DNA of 64,000 bases from Acidobacteriota bacterium (GTDB taxonomy: Bacteria > Acidobacteriota > Terriglobia > UBA7540), in NCBI GenBank assembly GCA_902812415.1, contig CADDZJ010000011.1:1-64000 (forward strand), written 5' to 3'. The notes beneath the pieces are model-generated. The model did not search any database. It was not told the DNA's origin and worked only from the letters and a program-made list of their open reading frames with translations. Of the stretch, positions 24,989-33,983 are shown in pieces (positions within the stretch are counted from its first letter, which is position 1; each line of letters opens with the position of its first letter). Both the position numbers and the translations under genes were made by a program.

Positions 24989-26323
24989 GTGTCAGTCTAT
25001 AGCTCCTACATGGATCATCGAGCCAAGCTTCCGCACCCCAAAGCATTGAGCGCCTGCTTCCATGCGGCCTTACTGCTCCTTGCAGCTGGCTTGGCGCTGA
25101 TTTTCTTCCATATCAGCCACCAGAGTAATCTCAACGAGCGCGTGCCGGAATTTATTTCACTTATTCTCCTGGCTGGGGCGCTTTATCTTGCAGCCGTCTG
25201 GTTGATTGAGAGATTCACCGCGAACCGCGCTGCATTGCTGATTATCCTTGCAGCAGCAGTCTTCTATCGCATCATTCTACTTCCAGCCCCACCCTCTTTA
25301 TCAGAGGATATCTACCGTTATCAGTGGGAGGGTCGGGTGCAAGCGCTCTCCCTGAATCCCTATACCGTTTATCCTGCCAAGCCTGGGCTGCAAAAGCTTC
25401 AGAATCCTGCGCATCCCTTGCGCACCGGAAGCCAAACCCCGACGGTTTATCCGCCGTTCAGCGAGATCGCATTTTCCTGGGTTCATACCATTCCAGGTTA
25501 CAAACGCCTCTTTACCGGGCTCGACTTAGCTACCCTTGCCGTTCTCTTATGGATTCTAATCCTGCTGAAACAGCCACTTCATCGGGTTTTAATCTATGCC
25601 TGGAATCCGGCTGTGATTGTATCCTTCTCCCTATGCGGGCATCACGATTCGCTGGCAATCTTTACCCTAATGCTGGCTCATCTTTTCATTATAAGTCGTA
25701 AGTCATTGTTGTCAAACGCCTTTCTGGGGCTTTCTTTCGCCTCCAAATTCTTTGCTGTGCTCTTTCTGCCCCTTTTTCTTCGGCGCACAAAATGGTTTTA
25801 CGTCGCGGCCTTTGCAGGCGTTGCAGCGCTTGCCTATTTGCCCTTTGTGAGCGCCGGACGGCAGCTTTTTCACGGGCTTTCCCACTACGCCGCCGGATGG
25901 GAGGGCAATGACAGTCTCTTTCGGATCATCCGCCTGGCCTCGGCGTCAAAGGCTCAGGCCGAATTCGTAGCGGTTGTGCTCGTCCTGGGTCTGACCCTGC
26001 ACGCTATCCGAAGCCAGATGCCGTTATTTCGCGCCGGGCTTTTTCTGACCGCGGGCTTGCTGCTGCTTTCGCCCAATGCCTTCCCCTGGTATTTCACATG
26101 GACCGTGCCTTTCCTGTGCCTTGAGCCCAGCGCGCCGTGGATGCTGATGACCATCACTTGCGTGCTCGGCTACTCCCCGGTAGTAGCCTATGCGGCAGGC
26201 CAGCCTTATCGCAACTCTCCGCTGATGCTGGCGCTCGAATACGTCCCCGTCATCGCCTGGCTGGCATGGCAGGGCTGGCGCACGCTGCAAAAGCCCACTT
26301 CAGTCGCAGCCTCGCCGCTCTGA
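24989..26323 (+). CDS. multi-span membrane glycosyltransferase (GT87/mannosyltransferase-like)
   Basis: A 444-residue hydrophobic protein with about ten membrane helices. The loop after the third helix carries SEDIYRYQWEGR, the acidic motif of polyprenyl-phosphate-dependent GT-C enzymes (DUF2029/GT87 group). Substrate is not known. Divergence from a polysaccharide synthase suggests an envelope glycan or glycolipid. The start could be GTG 24989 or ATG 25010; neither has a clear ribosome-binding site. Confidence 0.7.
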   Translation: MSVYSSYMDHRAKLPHPKALSACFHAALLLLAAGLALIFFHISHQSNLNERVPEFISLILLAGALYLAAVWLIERFTANRAALLIILAAAVFYRIILLPAPPSLSEDIYRYQWEGRVQALSLNPYTVYPAKPGLQKLQNPAHPLRTGSQTPTVYPPFSEIAFSWVHTIPGYKRLFTGLDLATLAVLLWILILLKQPLHRVLIYAWNPAVIVSFSLCGHHDSLAIFTLMLAHLFIISRKSLLSNAFLGLSFASKFFAVLFLPLFLRRTKWFYVAAFAGVAALAYLPFVSAGRQLFHGLSHYAAGWEGNDSLFRIIRLASASKAQAEFVAVVLVLGLTLHAIRSQMPLFRAGLFLTAGLLLLSPNAFPWYFTWTVPFLCLEPSAPWMLMTITCVLGYSPVVAYAAGQPYRNSPLMLALEYVPVIAWLAWQGWRTLQKPTSVAASPL

Positions 26324-26468
26324 GATGATCGTCAACCAGCCATGCCGCTCAGGTGGTGGTTCCAGAAGCTTGTGCTGCGTCTGGCATGCGATTCATAACT
26401 GCACATCTATGCGCAAGAACGTACAAAACGTACAATATGAGTAGATTTTTGAAAAAAGCCTCCCGAAC

Positions 26469-26699
26469 ATGAAAACCGTCACGTTCACCGAGTTCCGAAA
26501 GAATGCGTCCCAGGTTCTCAACCTCGTCGAGAAGGGCGAGAGCATCTGCGTGCTCCGCCATCGCAAACCGGTTGCAAGGATCGTTGCGGCAGAGTCGCAT
26601 GAAAACCAACCTGCATGGAAACGCCCCGGTTTGCGTCTGGCGACGGCTGGAGACTCGCTCAGCAAGGCCGTGCTGGAGGAAAGGCGATCCTCGCTGTGA
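26469..26699 (+). CDS. Phd/YefM-type antitoxin
   Basis: A 76-residue antitoxin. TFTEFRKNASQVLNLVEKGE is the Phd/YefM DNA-binding N-terminus, followed by VLRHRKPVARIV and a variable C-terminal toxin-binding tail. Its stop overlaps the GTG of the PIN gene (26696). The toxin is broken, so this antitoxin is probably free-standing now. Confidence 0.85.
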   Translation: MKTVTFTEFRKNASQVLNLVEKGESICVLRHRKPVARIVAAESHENQPAWKRPGLRLATAGDSLSKAVLEERRSSL

Positions 26700-27060
26700 A
26701 CGTCTTTTTCGACTCCTCGGCGCTGGCCAAGCGGTACATCGAAGAACCAGGGAGTGATCGCGTTCAGGAGATTTTGCTCTCGGCGTCGCCGGGAAAAGAA
26801 CCTGCCACGGCAGCAGTATCGCAAGGCTAAGCAAGCGCTGCTGGAGGACCTCGAAGATGCGACCATCATTCATATGACAAACCAGGTTGTGGCGCGGGCC
26901 GTCGAGATTCTGGAACGATGGCCGTTGCGATCCTCGGACTCTCTTCACGTGGCGTCCGCTGCGGAGTGGGGGTGCGAGTTTGTTTGTCTCTGCGGATGAA
27001 AGGCAGTGCGCAGCTTCGCGCGACTATGGACTCCGGGTAGAAGAATTGCCCGGGAGTTAA
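26696..27060 (+). pseudogene. decayed VapC-type PIN toxin
   Basis: The N-terminus VNVFFDSSALAKRYIEEPG carries the first PIN acidic residue and starts in GTGA overlap with the antitoxin. The frame then fails near 26780-26830; the following sequence (RRREKNLPRQQYRKAK and on to LRSSDSLHVASAAEWGC) is in another frame with part of the central domain missing. A second shift near 26980 separates the C-terminal FVSADERQC end, which finishes at TAA 27058. Two frameshifts plus an internal deletion make it non-functional. Confidence 0.8.
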
Positions 27061-27210
27061 GCGAAAGAGACACGCCCGAAGATGAGTCTACGTTTTCAGT
27101 AACCTCCAACAATAAGTCAGAACACACCCTCCCTCAGCGCCTCGTGATATGATGAACCTATTCGAAAGAGTCATAAATCCCAAGGACTCAGTCCTTCTCG
27201 AGGAGGTCCT

Positions 27211-28233
27211 ATGATTTCAGACAAGCACAACCGGCGGGAATTTTTGGGCAAGTTTGCAGCGGGCATGGCCGGCGTGGGCGTGGGTGAACATCTGATCGAG
27301 GGCTTACCGGCGCTTGCAACGGAAACGCATCATGGCATTCCTTATCGTACTCTGGGCCACACCGGAGAAAAGGTTTCGCTGATCGGCCTGGGCGGTTTCC
27401 ACATTGGCATTCAACCCACCGTCGACGAAAGCATCCGCATCATTCGCACCGCCATCGATAACGGCATCAACTTCATGGATAACTGTTGGGACTATAACAA
27501 CGGCGAGAGCGAGATTCGCATGGGCAAAGCCCTGCGCGACGGCTATCGGCAAAAGGTTTTCCTGATGACCAAGATCGACGGGCGGACCAAAGACGCCGCC
27601 GCGAAGCAACTGGATGAATCCTTGCAGCGCCTCCAGACTGACCATATCGACCTTCTGCAAATTCATGAAATCATCCGCATGAACGATCCCGAGCGCGTCT
27701 TTGCGCCCGGCGGAACGATGGAAGCTCTGCTGGCCGCGAAAAAGGCCGGCAAAATCCGCTATATCGGCTTTACGGGTCATAAAGATCCCGATATTCACCT
27801 GAAGATGCTGCACACAGCGTTCGCTCACCATTTCACGTTTGATTCAGTGCAGATGCCGTTGAATGTGATGGATGCGCACTACCACAGCTTTGCGAAGAAA
27901 GTGGTGCCGGTGCTGGTGGAACACAACATTGGCGTCCTGGGCATGAAGCCGCTGGCCAACGGCATTATTCCGCGCAGCGGCATTGTGAGCGCCACGGAGT
28001 GCCTGCATTACGCCATGAATCTGCCCACTTCTGTCGTCATCAATGGCTGCGACACGATGGACCGGCTGCATCAGGCGCTCGAAGCCGCGCGCACTTTCCG
28101 CCCCCTGAGCAAACCGCAGCTCACGGCTCTCTTAGCGAAGACCGCCCAGGTAGGCTCAACGGGCAAGGACGAACCTTTCAAGAACACTCATCAATTTGAT
28201 GGGACGTGGCACAATCCGCAGTGGCTGGGATAG
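27211..28233 (+). CDS. Tat-exported aldo-keto reductase
   Basis: A 340-residue AKR with an N-terminal NRREFLGKF twin-arginine signal, so it is likely periplasmic. The family features are Asp and Tyr near FMDNCWDYNNGESE (catalytic Tyr), Lys in MTKIDG, and His in LLQIHEI. NADPH-binding features at the C-terminus are less clear. Similar Tat-tagged AKR-like proteins are common in Acidobacteriota and Planctomycetota, with unknown substrates. GAGGAGG lies six bases before the ATG. Confidence 0.83.
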   Translation: MISDKHNRREFLGKFAAGMAGVGVGEHLIEGLPALATETHHGIPYRTLGHTGEKVSLIGLGGFHIGIQPTVDESIRIIRTAIDNGINFMDNCWDYNNGESEIRMGKALRDGYRQKVFLMTKIDGRTKDAAAKQLDESLQRLQTDHIDLLQIHEIIRMNDPERVFAPGGTMEALLAAKKAGKIRYIGFTGHKDPDIHLKMLHTAFAHHFTFDSVQMPLNVMDAHYHSFAKKVVPVLVEHNIGVLGMKPLANGIIPRSGIVSATECLHYAMNLPTSVVINGCDTMDRLHQALEAARTFRPLSKPQLTALLAKTAQVGSTGKDEPFKNTHQFDGTWHNPQWLG

Positions 28234-28279
28234 ATGATGGTGTGAAGTAGCTTCCGCCGCGATTTATCCTGTTGAATGC

Positions 28280-28307
28280 CGTCATTCCCGCGTTCGTGGA
28301 AATGACG
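28280..28307. repeat. short GTCATTC hairpin
   Basis: CGTCATT faces AATGACG around a CCGCG-rich loop, between convergent aldo-keto reductase and ispF genes. It could terminate both. Confidence 0.5.
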
Positions 28308-28326
28308 CTTCCGCGCGCAAACGACG

Positions 28327-28842
28327 TTACCCTTTCTCGATCAATGCGGTGGCGTCGGCGCGGAGGGCTTCGCCGCGACCGACGGCATCCTGGCCCTCTC
28401 CGGTTTTGGCTTTCACGCTGATTTGCTCCACGCTAATCCCCAAAGCTCTTGCAACCTTCTCTCTCATTTTGGGAATGTAAGGAGCCAGCTTCGGCCGCTC
28501 AAGGCCGATGGTGGCATCGAGATTCACAATCACGTAGCCAGCCTCTTGCAAAAGCTCGCGGATGTAGCGAAGGAAAGCGAGACTCGATGCATTGCGCCAG
28601 CTTGGGGAAGTATCCGGGAAGTGCCGCCCGATATCGCCCAGCGCTGCTGCGCCCAGAAGCGCGTCACAAATCGCGTGAGAGAGGGCGTCGCCGTCGGAGT
28701 GGCCGACTGGCCCTTTTTCAAAAGGAATGCGCACCCCGCCGAGCACCAGCTTCCGACCCGCGGCGAGTCGGTGCAAATCATTTCCGAAGCCAATGCGATG
28801 GATGCAATGGGGGTTTTTCTGCAAGGGCTTTTTCGTCTTCAT
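28327..28842 (-). CDS. ispF: 2-C-methyl-D-erythritol 2,4-cyclodiphosphate synthase
   Basis: About 171 residues of IspF, the fifth enzyme of the MEP isoprenoid pathway. GFGNDLH carries the zinc ligands Asp and His, HSDGDALSHAICDALLG the second zinc His and active-site residues, and GRHFPDT the next conserved block. ATG 28842 is preferred to GTG 28860 because it gives the usual short N-terminus, although neither has a strong ribosome-binding site. ispD lies upstream, 177 nt away. Confidence 0.94.
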   Translation of the reverse strand: MKTKKPLQKNPHCIHRIGFGNDLHRLAAGRKLVLGGVRIPFEKGPVGHSDGDALSHAICDALLGAAALGDIGRHFPDTSPSWRNASSLAFLRYIRELLQEAGYVIVNLDATIGLERPKLAPYIPKMREKVARALGISVEQISVKAKTGEGQDAVGRGEALRADATALIEKG

Positions 28843-29019
28843 TGTGGAAGAAGAGATCACGCAGTGCCGAGAATTCAGGTTGATGGGAACCCGGTATCAA
28901 GGAGTCAGGTTTCCGTTGCCCCTCACCCACCCCAACATGTCGGGGTTCCTCCTTTTCCGCCAGGACGGGCTTCTTACTTTTTCCGACTCTTTCCCCAGAG
29001 AAAAGAGGAATGAATGCAT

Positions 29020-29730
29020 TCATGACGGAGAGGCGCCGTCTCTGCCCTGACGCTCGAGAGTGATGAAAAGTTGGGCCAACGGCAGGTCCGACGGCCTCGT
29101 AATCTTGATGTTCCGTTCGGACCCCATCAGCACGGTCACCTTATGACCCAGCCGTTCAACCAGGCTTGATTCGTCCGTGCCCTGGAATCCGTCCGCCGCG
29201 GCCCGCTCGAAGGCTTCTCTTAAAAGATTGTAATGGAAAGCCTGCGGCGTCTGCGCCAGGGCAATGCGCTCGCGGGGAAGAGTGCCCAGAATGGCATCGT
29301 GCTCAATCTGCTTGACCGTATCGACGCTGGGAATGGCGAAGATGGCGGCGCCATCCTTGCGCGCCGCCTCCACAATGCGATGGATCATGTCATCCTGGAT
29401 AAAAGGGCGCACGGCATCGTGCACCACGACAATTTCGGTTGAAGGCGAAGCTTGGGCGATGGCGCGAAAAACGGTATCCTGTCGCGTGCCGCCGCCGGGG
29501 GTGAGGCGCACCGGCGTTCGAAAGCCCTCCGATTTCATCGCCGCCCGAACGCGCCGGGCTTCCTCCTGCCGCACCGCCAGAAAGATTTCGTGAATCCGCC
29601 GCGTCGCGTCAAATTTTCGCAGCGTATGAACAAAAATAGGCGCGCCCTCCAGCAGCAGAAATTGCTTGGGGGTTTCGCGGCCCATGCGCGTGCCGCCGCC
29701 CGCGGCGGGAATGATGGCCAGAACGCTCAT
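29020..29730 (-). CDS. ispD: 2-C-methyl-D-erythritol 4-phosphate cytidylyltransferase
   Basis: A 236-residue IspD, third enzyme of the MEP pathway. IIPAAGGGTRMG at the N-terminus is the CTP-binding loop, PKQFLLLEG follows, VVVHDAVRPF is the central motif and QTPQAFHYNLL the substrate-binding block. It sits 53 nt downstream of the PIN-TRAM gene, an arrangement found in many bacteria (yacL-ispD-ispF). Confidence 0.94.
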   Translation of the reverse strand: MSVLAIIPAAGGGTRMGRETPKQFLLLEGAPIFVHTLRKFDATRRIHEIFLAVRQEEARRVRAAMKSEGFRTPVRLTPGGGTRQDTVFRAIAQASPSTEIVVVHDAVRPFIQDDMIHRIVEAARKDGAAIFAIPSVDTVKQIEHDAILGTLPRERIALAQTPQAFHYNLLREAFERAAADGFQGTDESSLVERLGHKVTVLMGSERNIKITRPSDLPLAQLFITLERQGRDGASPS

Positions 29731-29783
29731 CGTTAAAAGTCAACTGCCTCACTGTCAAAAAATCGGAAGAGAGCCGTCGGCGC

Positions 29784-30839
29784 TCAGGATGATTGCGCGA
29801 TGGGCTCCGGACGCGATGCCCGCTCGTCGTACTTGCCGAAGATCATCCTTCCTGCCGTCGTCTGCAAAACGCTGGTCACCGCAATATCGATGGTCTTGGA
29901 AATCATTTTCCGCGCGTTGTCCACCACCACCATCGTCCCATCGTCCAGGTAGGCCACGCCCTGATTGTATTCCTTTCCTTCTTTCAGAATGAACACGCGC
30001 ATGGTCTCGCCCGGCAGAACCACCGGTTTCAGCGCATTCGCCAGTTCATTGATATTGAGCACGGCCACGCCCTGAAGCTGGGCCACCTTGTTCAGGTTGA
30101 AGTCGTTGGTGATGATTTTGGCGTCGGTCAGCTTGGCAAGCTCGATCAGCTTCAAGTCCACACCGCGCACTTTCGGAAAATCGTCTTCCACGATCTCAAC
30201 CTGCGCCGAGCTCATCTTCTGCATCCGCTGCAAAATATCCAGCCCGCGCCGCCCCCGGTTGCGCTTGAGTGAATCCGAAGAATCCGCCACCTGCTGCAAC
30301 TCGCGCAACACAAACTGAGGAATAATGAGCGTCCCTTCGATAAAACCCGTCTCGCAGAGATCGGAGATGCGCCCGTCAATAATGACGCTCGTATCCAGAA
30401 TCTTGCGGGTTTTGGCGATCGGCGCATCGCCCGAAAAGATTCCGCCCAGGACCGCCGGGCTTACCAGTTTGCCTTTCGACGCGCCAATCGTCGCGCCAAG
30501 GTAGGCCAGAAAAATCAGAATTGCGACTTGAATATACGAGAGTGTGTGCCGTTCCACCGAGGTGAGGCTCAACAGGTGACTTACCATAAGCGCCGCCAGG
30601 ATGCCGATTGTCAGGCCGATTGCGGCGCTGATCAGGCGCGTGATGCTTACCTTCTGAAGCCGCATCTCGCAGGCTACAAAGAGAACTCCCAAAACTGCCC
30701 CCAAAAGAGCGGAGGCTGAAGAAGACTCGTGAAAAGGACGCAGATGATACGACGCGACGATCAACGCAACGATCAGGATCGCGCGCACGACCCCCATTTC
30801 CAACGACATAAACTTCACCGCCTTTCCCCCGGCGTCCAA
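29784..30839 (-). CDS. YacL-like PIN-TRAM membrane protein
   Basis: A 351-residue protein with four N-terminal membrane helices (about 15-140), a PIN nuclease-fold domain beginning KILDTSVIIDGRI with further acidic residues in NRGRRGLD and TNDFNLNK, and a C-terminal TRAM domain (about 270-325). YacL-type proteins are thought to cleave or bind RNA at the membrane, but the substrate is unknown. M11 (MSLEMGVV) is an alternative start. Confidence 0.87.
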   Translation of the reverse strand: MDAGGKAVKFMSLEMGVVRAILIVALIVASYHLRPFHESSSASALLGAVLGVLFVACEMRLQKVSITRLISAAIGLTIGILAALMVSHLLSLTSVERHTLSYIQVAILIFLAYLGATIGASKGKLVSPAVLGGIFSGDAPIAKTRKILDTSVIIDGRISDLCETGFIEGTLIIPQFVLRELQQVADSSDSLKRNRGRRGLDILQRMQKMSSAQVEIVEDDFPKVRGVDLKLIELAKLTDAKIITNDFNLNKVAQLQGVAVLNINELANALKPVVLPGETMRVFILKEGKEYNQGVAYLDDGTMVVVDNARKMISKTIDIAVTSVLQTTAGRMIFGKYDERASRPEPIAQSS

Positions 30840-30981
30840 CTGGGATCACCTCAAAATAAGTGATTCCGCTGAGAGTATATCACTCCGTTAACAAGGTTGA
30901 AAAATGACGCTCGGAGGCAACGGACTCATATATGACCGAGATCGAGCTGCCGCCTAAAAAATCTCGCACATCTACCGTCCG

Positions 30982-32307
30982 CTATTTCCTGAAGCGGGAC
31001 TTTATAACAATCGGCGCGCCCGCAAACCCAAACCTCTCGCGGATGCGGTTTTCGAGATAGCGCTCAACCGAGAAATAGAGCGGTCCGGAACGGTTTGTGA
31101 AAGCGACGAACGTGGGAGGGGCGACGCCAACCTGCGTCAGGTAGTAAAGGCGCAAGGGCTTGCCGGCGGGGCTCGGGGCGCGCGCGAGATCTAAAGTTTC
31201 GAGAAAGCGATTCATTTCAGCGGTGCTGATGCGCTGCCTGCGCGCCGCGGCCACCTGAATGATCATCTCAATCAGCCGGGGGATGCGCTGACCTTTCAGC
31301 GCGGAAAGGAATACGATGGGGGCATAATCGAGGTATTTTGTTTTCTCCCGAATCGCGCGAGTAAAATCCTGGGTTGTTGTTGGGCCTTTTCGGACTGCAT
31401 CCCACTTATTCACCGCCAGAATCACGGAGCGGCGACTTTCGTGCGCGTAGCCGCCGATATGCGTATCCAGCGCAGTGACGCCTTCGGTAGCGTCCAGCAG
31501 CAGAAGCGCCACATCGGAACGTTCCAGGTGCTTCCGCGCTTGGATCACGCTGAGCTTTTCCGCCATCGACCGGGTCTTCCCCTTGCGCCGGATTCCGGCC
31601 GTGTCAATCACCAGCAGCCGGTGACCGCCGGTTTCGAATTCCGCGTCCACCGCATCCCGCGTGGTGCCTGCCACGGGCGTCACGATGGAGCGCTCCTGCC
31701 CAAGCAGACGATTGAGAAGCGTGGACTTGCCTACATTCGGACGGCCGATGATCGCAACGCGAACAGGAGCGTTTGGCGCGACAGGAGCTTCTTCCGTCAC
31801 GGAGAAATTACGGGTGACGTAATCGAGCAGGTCATCCACGCCCAGACCGTGTTCGGCAGATACGGCAAAAACCTGAGGGACGCCCAGCCGGTAGAAATCC
31901 GAAATAAGAGGCGCCGAACGGAGACTATCCACCTTGTTCACCGCGAGAGACAGGGATTTGGCCTCTCGCCTCAGCAAAGCGGCTAATTCCTGGTCAAGCG
32001 GCGTTACGCCCTGTTGCCCGTCGACCACCAGAATGAGTTCCGAGGCTTGGTTGATCGCCGCGCGCGCCTGACGGAAAATCTCGCTGGCGATCAGGTCTTT
32101 TTCAGCAGGAATCATGCCGCCGGTATCGACGACTTCAAAAACCTTCCCGCGCCATTCGGCAAGAGCCTCAATGCGGTCGCGCGTCATGCCCGGCTCGTTG
32201 CCCACAAGCGACCGTCGCCGGCCACAAATGCGGTTAAAGAGCGTGGATTTGCCCACGTTCGGGCGGCCAAGAATAACAATGCGATGATTGAATGGAATTC
32301 CAGGCAT
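30982..32307 (-). CDS. der: ribosome-assembly GTPase Der
   Basis: About 441 residues with two tandem GTPase domains: GRPNVGKST, DTGG and NKVD in the first, GRPNVGKST, DTAG and NKWD in the second, then a KH-like C-terminal domain. Der is essential for 50S ribosome maturation. The frame is open to an ATG at 32364, but 32307 (MPGIPFNHRIVILG) gives the usual N-terminus. The gene is divergent from the DUF1015 gene. Confidence 0.96.
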   Translation of the reverse strand: MPGIPFNHRIVILGRPNVGKSTLFNRICGRRRSLVGNEPGMTRDRIEALAEWRGKVFEVVDTGGMIPAEKDLIASEIFRQARAAINQASELILVVDGQQGVTPLDQELAALLRREAKSLSLAVNKVDSLRSAPLISDFYRLGVPQVFAVSAEHGLGVDDLLDYVTRNFSVTEEAPVAPNAPVRVAIIGRPNVGKSTLLNRLLGQERSIVTPVAGTTRDAVDAEFETGGHRLLVIDTAGIRRKGKTRSMAEKLSVIQARKHLERSDVALLLLDATEGVTALDTHIGGYAHESRRSVILAVNKWDAVRKGPTTTQDFTRAIREKTKYLDYAPIVFLSALKGQRIPRLIEMIIQVAAARRQRISTAEMNRFLETLDLARAPSPAGKPLRLYYLTQVGVAPPTFVAFTNRSGPLYFSVERYLENRIRERFGFAGAPIVIKSRFRK

Positions 32308-32424
32308 TGAAGGATCAATCTTCCATTTTATATTGAGAAGAAGCCTTAACTCCGCATCGACCATTCGGCGGGCGATGTGGTACGTTGATAATTCATTTCA
32401 AAAAGAGAGGAAACTGAGAATCGC

Positions 32425-33762
32425 ATGGCTGAAATTCGTCCTTTTCGGGCGCTTCACTACAACCCGCAAAGAATTCCTGACCTTTCCAAGGTTATCACTC
32501 AACCTTATGACAAAATCTCGCCGGAGATGCAGTCCCGCTATTATTCGTTGAGCCCTTATAACCTCGTCCGCGTTATTCGCGGACAAGAGACGCCGCAGGA
32601 TTCCGCCGCCGGGAACGTTTATACCCGGGCTACGCGCGACTTCAAGGACTGGATTCAAAACCAGATCCTGATTTCCGAGCAACAGCCTGCGCTGTACCCC
32701 TACTCTCAGGAATATGCCTTGCCGGGAGAACCGGGCGGGCGGAGAGAGCGCCGAGGATTCATTGCGCTCTGCAAGCTCGAGGATTATTCCGCGCGTATTG
32801 TCCACCGCCATGAGGAAACGCTTTCCGGCCCGAAGGCCGATCGCATGGAGTTGTTAAAGAGAACGAAAGCCCACTTCGGCCAGGTTTTCTTCCTCTACAG
32901 CGATCCGGAGGGAGTTGTGGAAAAAACCTTATTGGCAGCCACCCAGGGCGCAGCCTGGGAACAATTGATAGATGAGTATGAAACTCGCCATGCCGTCTGG
33001 CGTGTTTCAGACCCCACCGTCATCGAGCAGGTGACTCAGGGAATGCGGGATAAAAAGCTGGTAATTGCAGACGGTCATCATCGTTACGAAACAGCATTGG
33101 CCTATCGGAATTTGATGCGCGCGGAACCCAGCTACGACCAGCGCGCCGAATACGTCATGGCCACCTTCATCCGCATGGAAACTGACGGCCTCACGATTCT
33201 TCCCACGCACCGCGTCATTCACAGCCTTAAGAGTTTCGACTGGGCTCAATTTGCGGAAGCGGCCCGAAAGGCTTTTGACTGGAAGGAAGTTGATGCATCT
33301 CGCGCGCTTGCGGACGGCGGCAAGGGCTTGCAGCAAGCGCTCGCGGAGGGCGGCCACAAGCGCCCCACCATGGCTGTCTATGCGGGCGCGGGAAAACTTG
33401 CTCTGCTGAGTCTGAGACCGGATTACGATCTCGCGCGCGTCTTGCCCGAGCTTTCCCCGCTTCAGCGGCGTCTGGATGTGGTGATCCTCCATCGGTTGCT
33501 GATCGAGCGCGCTCTGGGCATCAGTTCTGAAGCGGTCAGGGAAGAGAAGAATATCCACTATTTGCGCGGCTCAGGCAATGCGGTGGCGGAAGTGGATTCC
33601 GGCAGGGCACAGCTTTGTTTTCTGATGAATCCCACGCCCATCGAAGCGGTGCGCGATGTCGCCCTTGCGGGGGAAGTGATGCCGCAGAAATCGACGGATT
33701 TTTATCCCAAGCTCCTCTCCGGGCTTACGATCTATTGGCTGGAAAATCCGCTGGGAATATAG
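32425..33762 (+). CDS. DUF1015 family protein
   Basis: A 445-residue DUF1015 protein (YP_ family sometimes called HTH-less kinase-like, function unknown). The blocks IRPFRALHYNPQRI, QPYDKISPE, HEETLSGPKADR and ADGHHRYETAL are the family hallmarks; the last contains a His pair suggestive of a metal or phosphate site. In other genomes it clusters with serine biosynthesis genes, but none are here. Start at ATG 32425, with a weak GAGG eleven bases upstream. Confidence 0.85.
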   Translation: MAEIRPFRALHYNPQRIPDLSKVITQPYDKISPEMQSRYYSLSPYNLVRVIRGQETPQDSAAGNVYTRATRDFKDWIQNQILISEQQPALYPYSQEYALPGEPGGRRERRGFIALCKLEDYSARIVHRHEETLSGPKADRMELLKRTKAHFGQVFFLYSDPEGVVEKTLLAATQGAAWEQLIDEYETRHAVWRVSDPTVIEQVTQGMRDKKLVIADGHHRYETALAYRNLMRAEPSYDQRAEYVMATFIRMETDGLTILPTHRVIHSLKSFDWAQFAEAARKAFDWKEVDASRALADGGKGLQQALAEGGHKRPTMAVYAGAGKLALLSLRPDYDLARVLPELSPLQRRLDVVILHRLLIERALGISSEAVREEKNIHYLRGSGNAVAEVDSGRAQLCFLMNPTPIEAVRDVALAGEVMPQKSTDFYPKLLSGLTIYWLENPLGI

Positions 33763-33811
33763 AGCCGCCGCAAAGCGGCGCTCCACACGACTTTCGTTCG
33801 CAGGAGCGCAG

Positions 33812-33890
33812 CCACGGTTAATTTGCAGTTTGGATTAACCGTGGGTTTCTTTCCCCAACGGCCCACGGTTGGAAAAGCGCCAACCGTGGC
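33812..33890. repeat. two tandem CCACGGTT hairpins
   Basis: CCACGGTTAAT (33812) faces ATTAACCGTGG (ends 33844), and CCCACGGTTGG (33862-33872) faces CCAACCGTGG (33880). They lie between the convergent DUF1015 and permease genes and may stop transcription. Confidence 0.65.
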
Positions 33891-33902
33891 TACATCCTAC
33901 CG

Positions 33903-33959
33903 CCTGTCATTATGAGCGAAGCGAAGAACTCCTGCATTTCGGCTCCTCAGAATGACAGG
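33903..33959. repeat. GTCATTC-family element, short copy
   Basis: CCTGTCATT at 33903-33911 is exactly inverted at 33951-33959, with GAGCGAAGCGAAG inside. The right flank (33960-33980) resembles the TIR arm of the longer copies; the left arm is missing. Confidence 0.65.
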
Positions 33960-33983
33960 GTTCAAGGGTTTTGCGGCACTCTC

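Noticed and set aside
26696-27060. A selenocysteine or recoding event in the vapC frame
   Set aside because: The breaks are frameshifts with missing sequence, not an in-frame UGA at a Cys position, and no SECIS-like hairpin follows.
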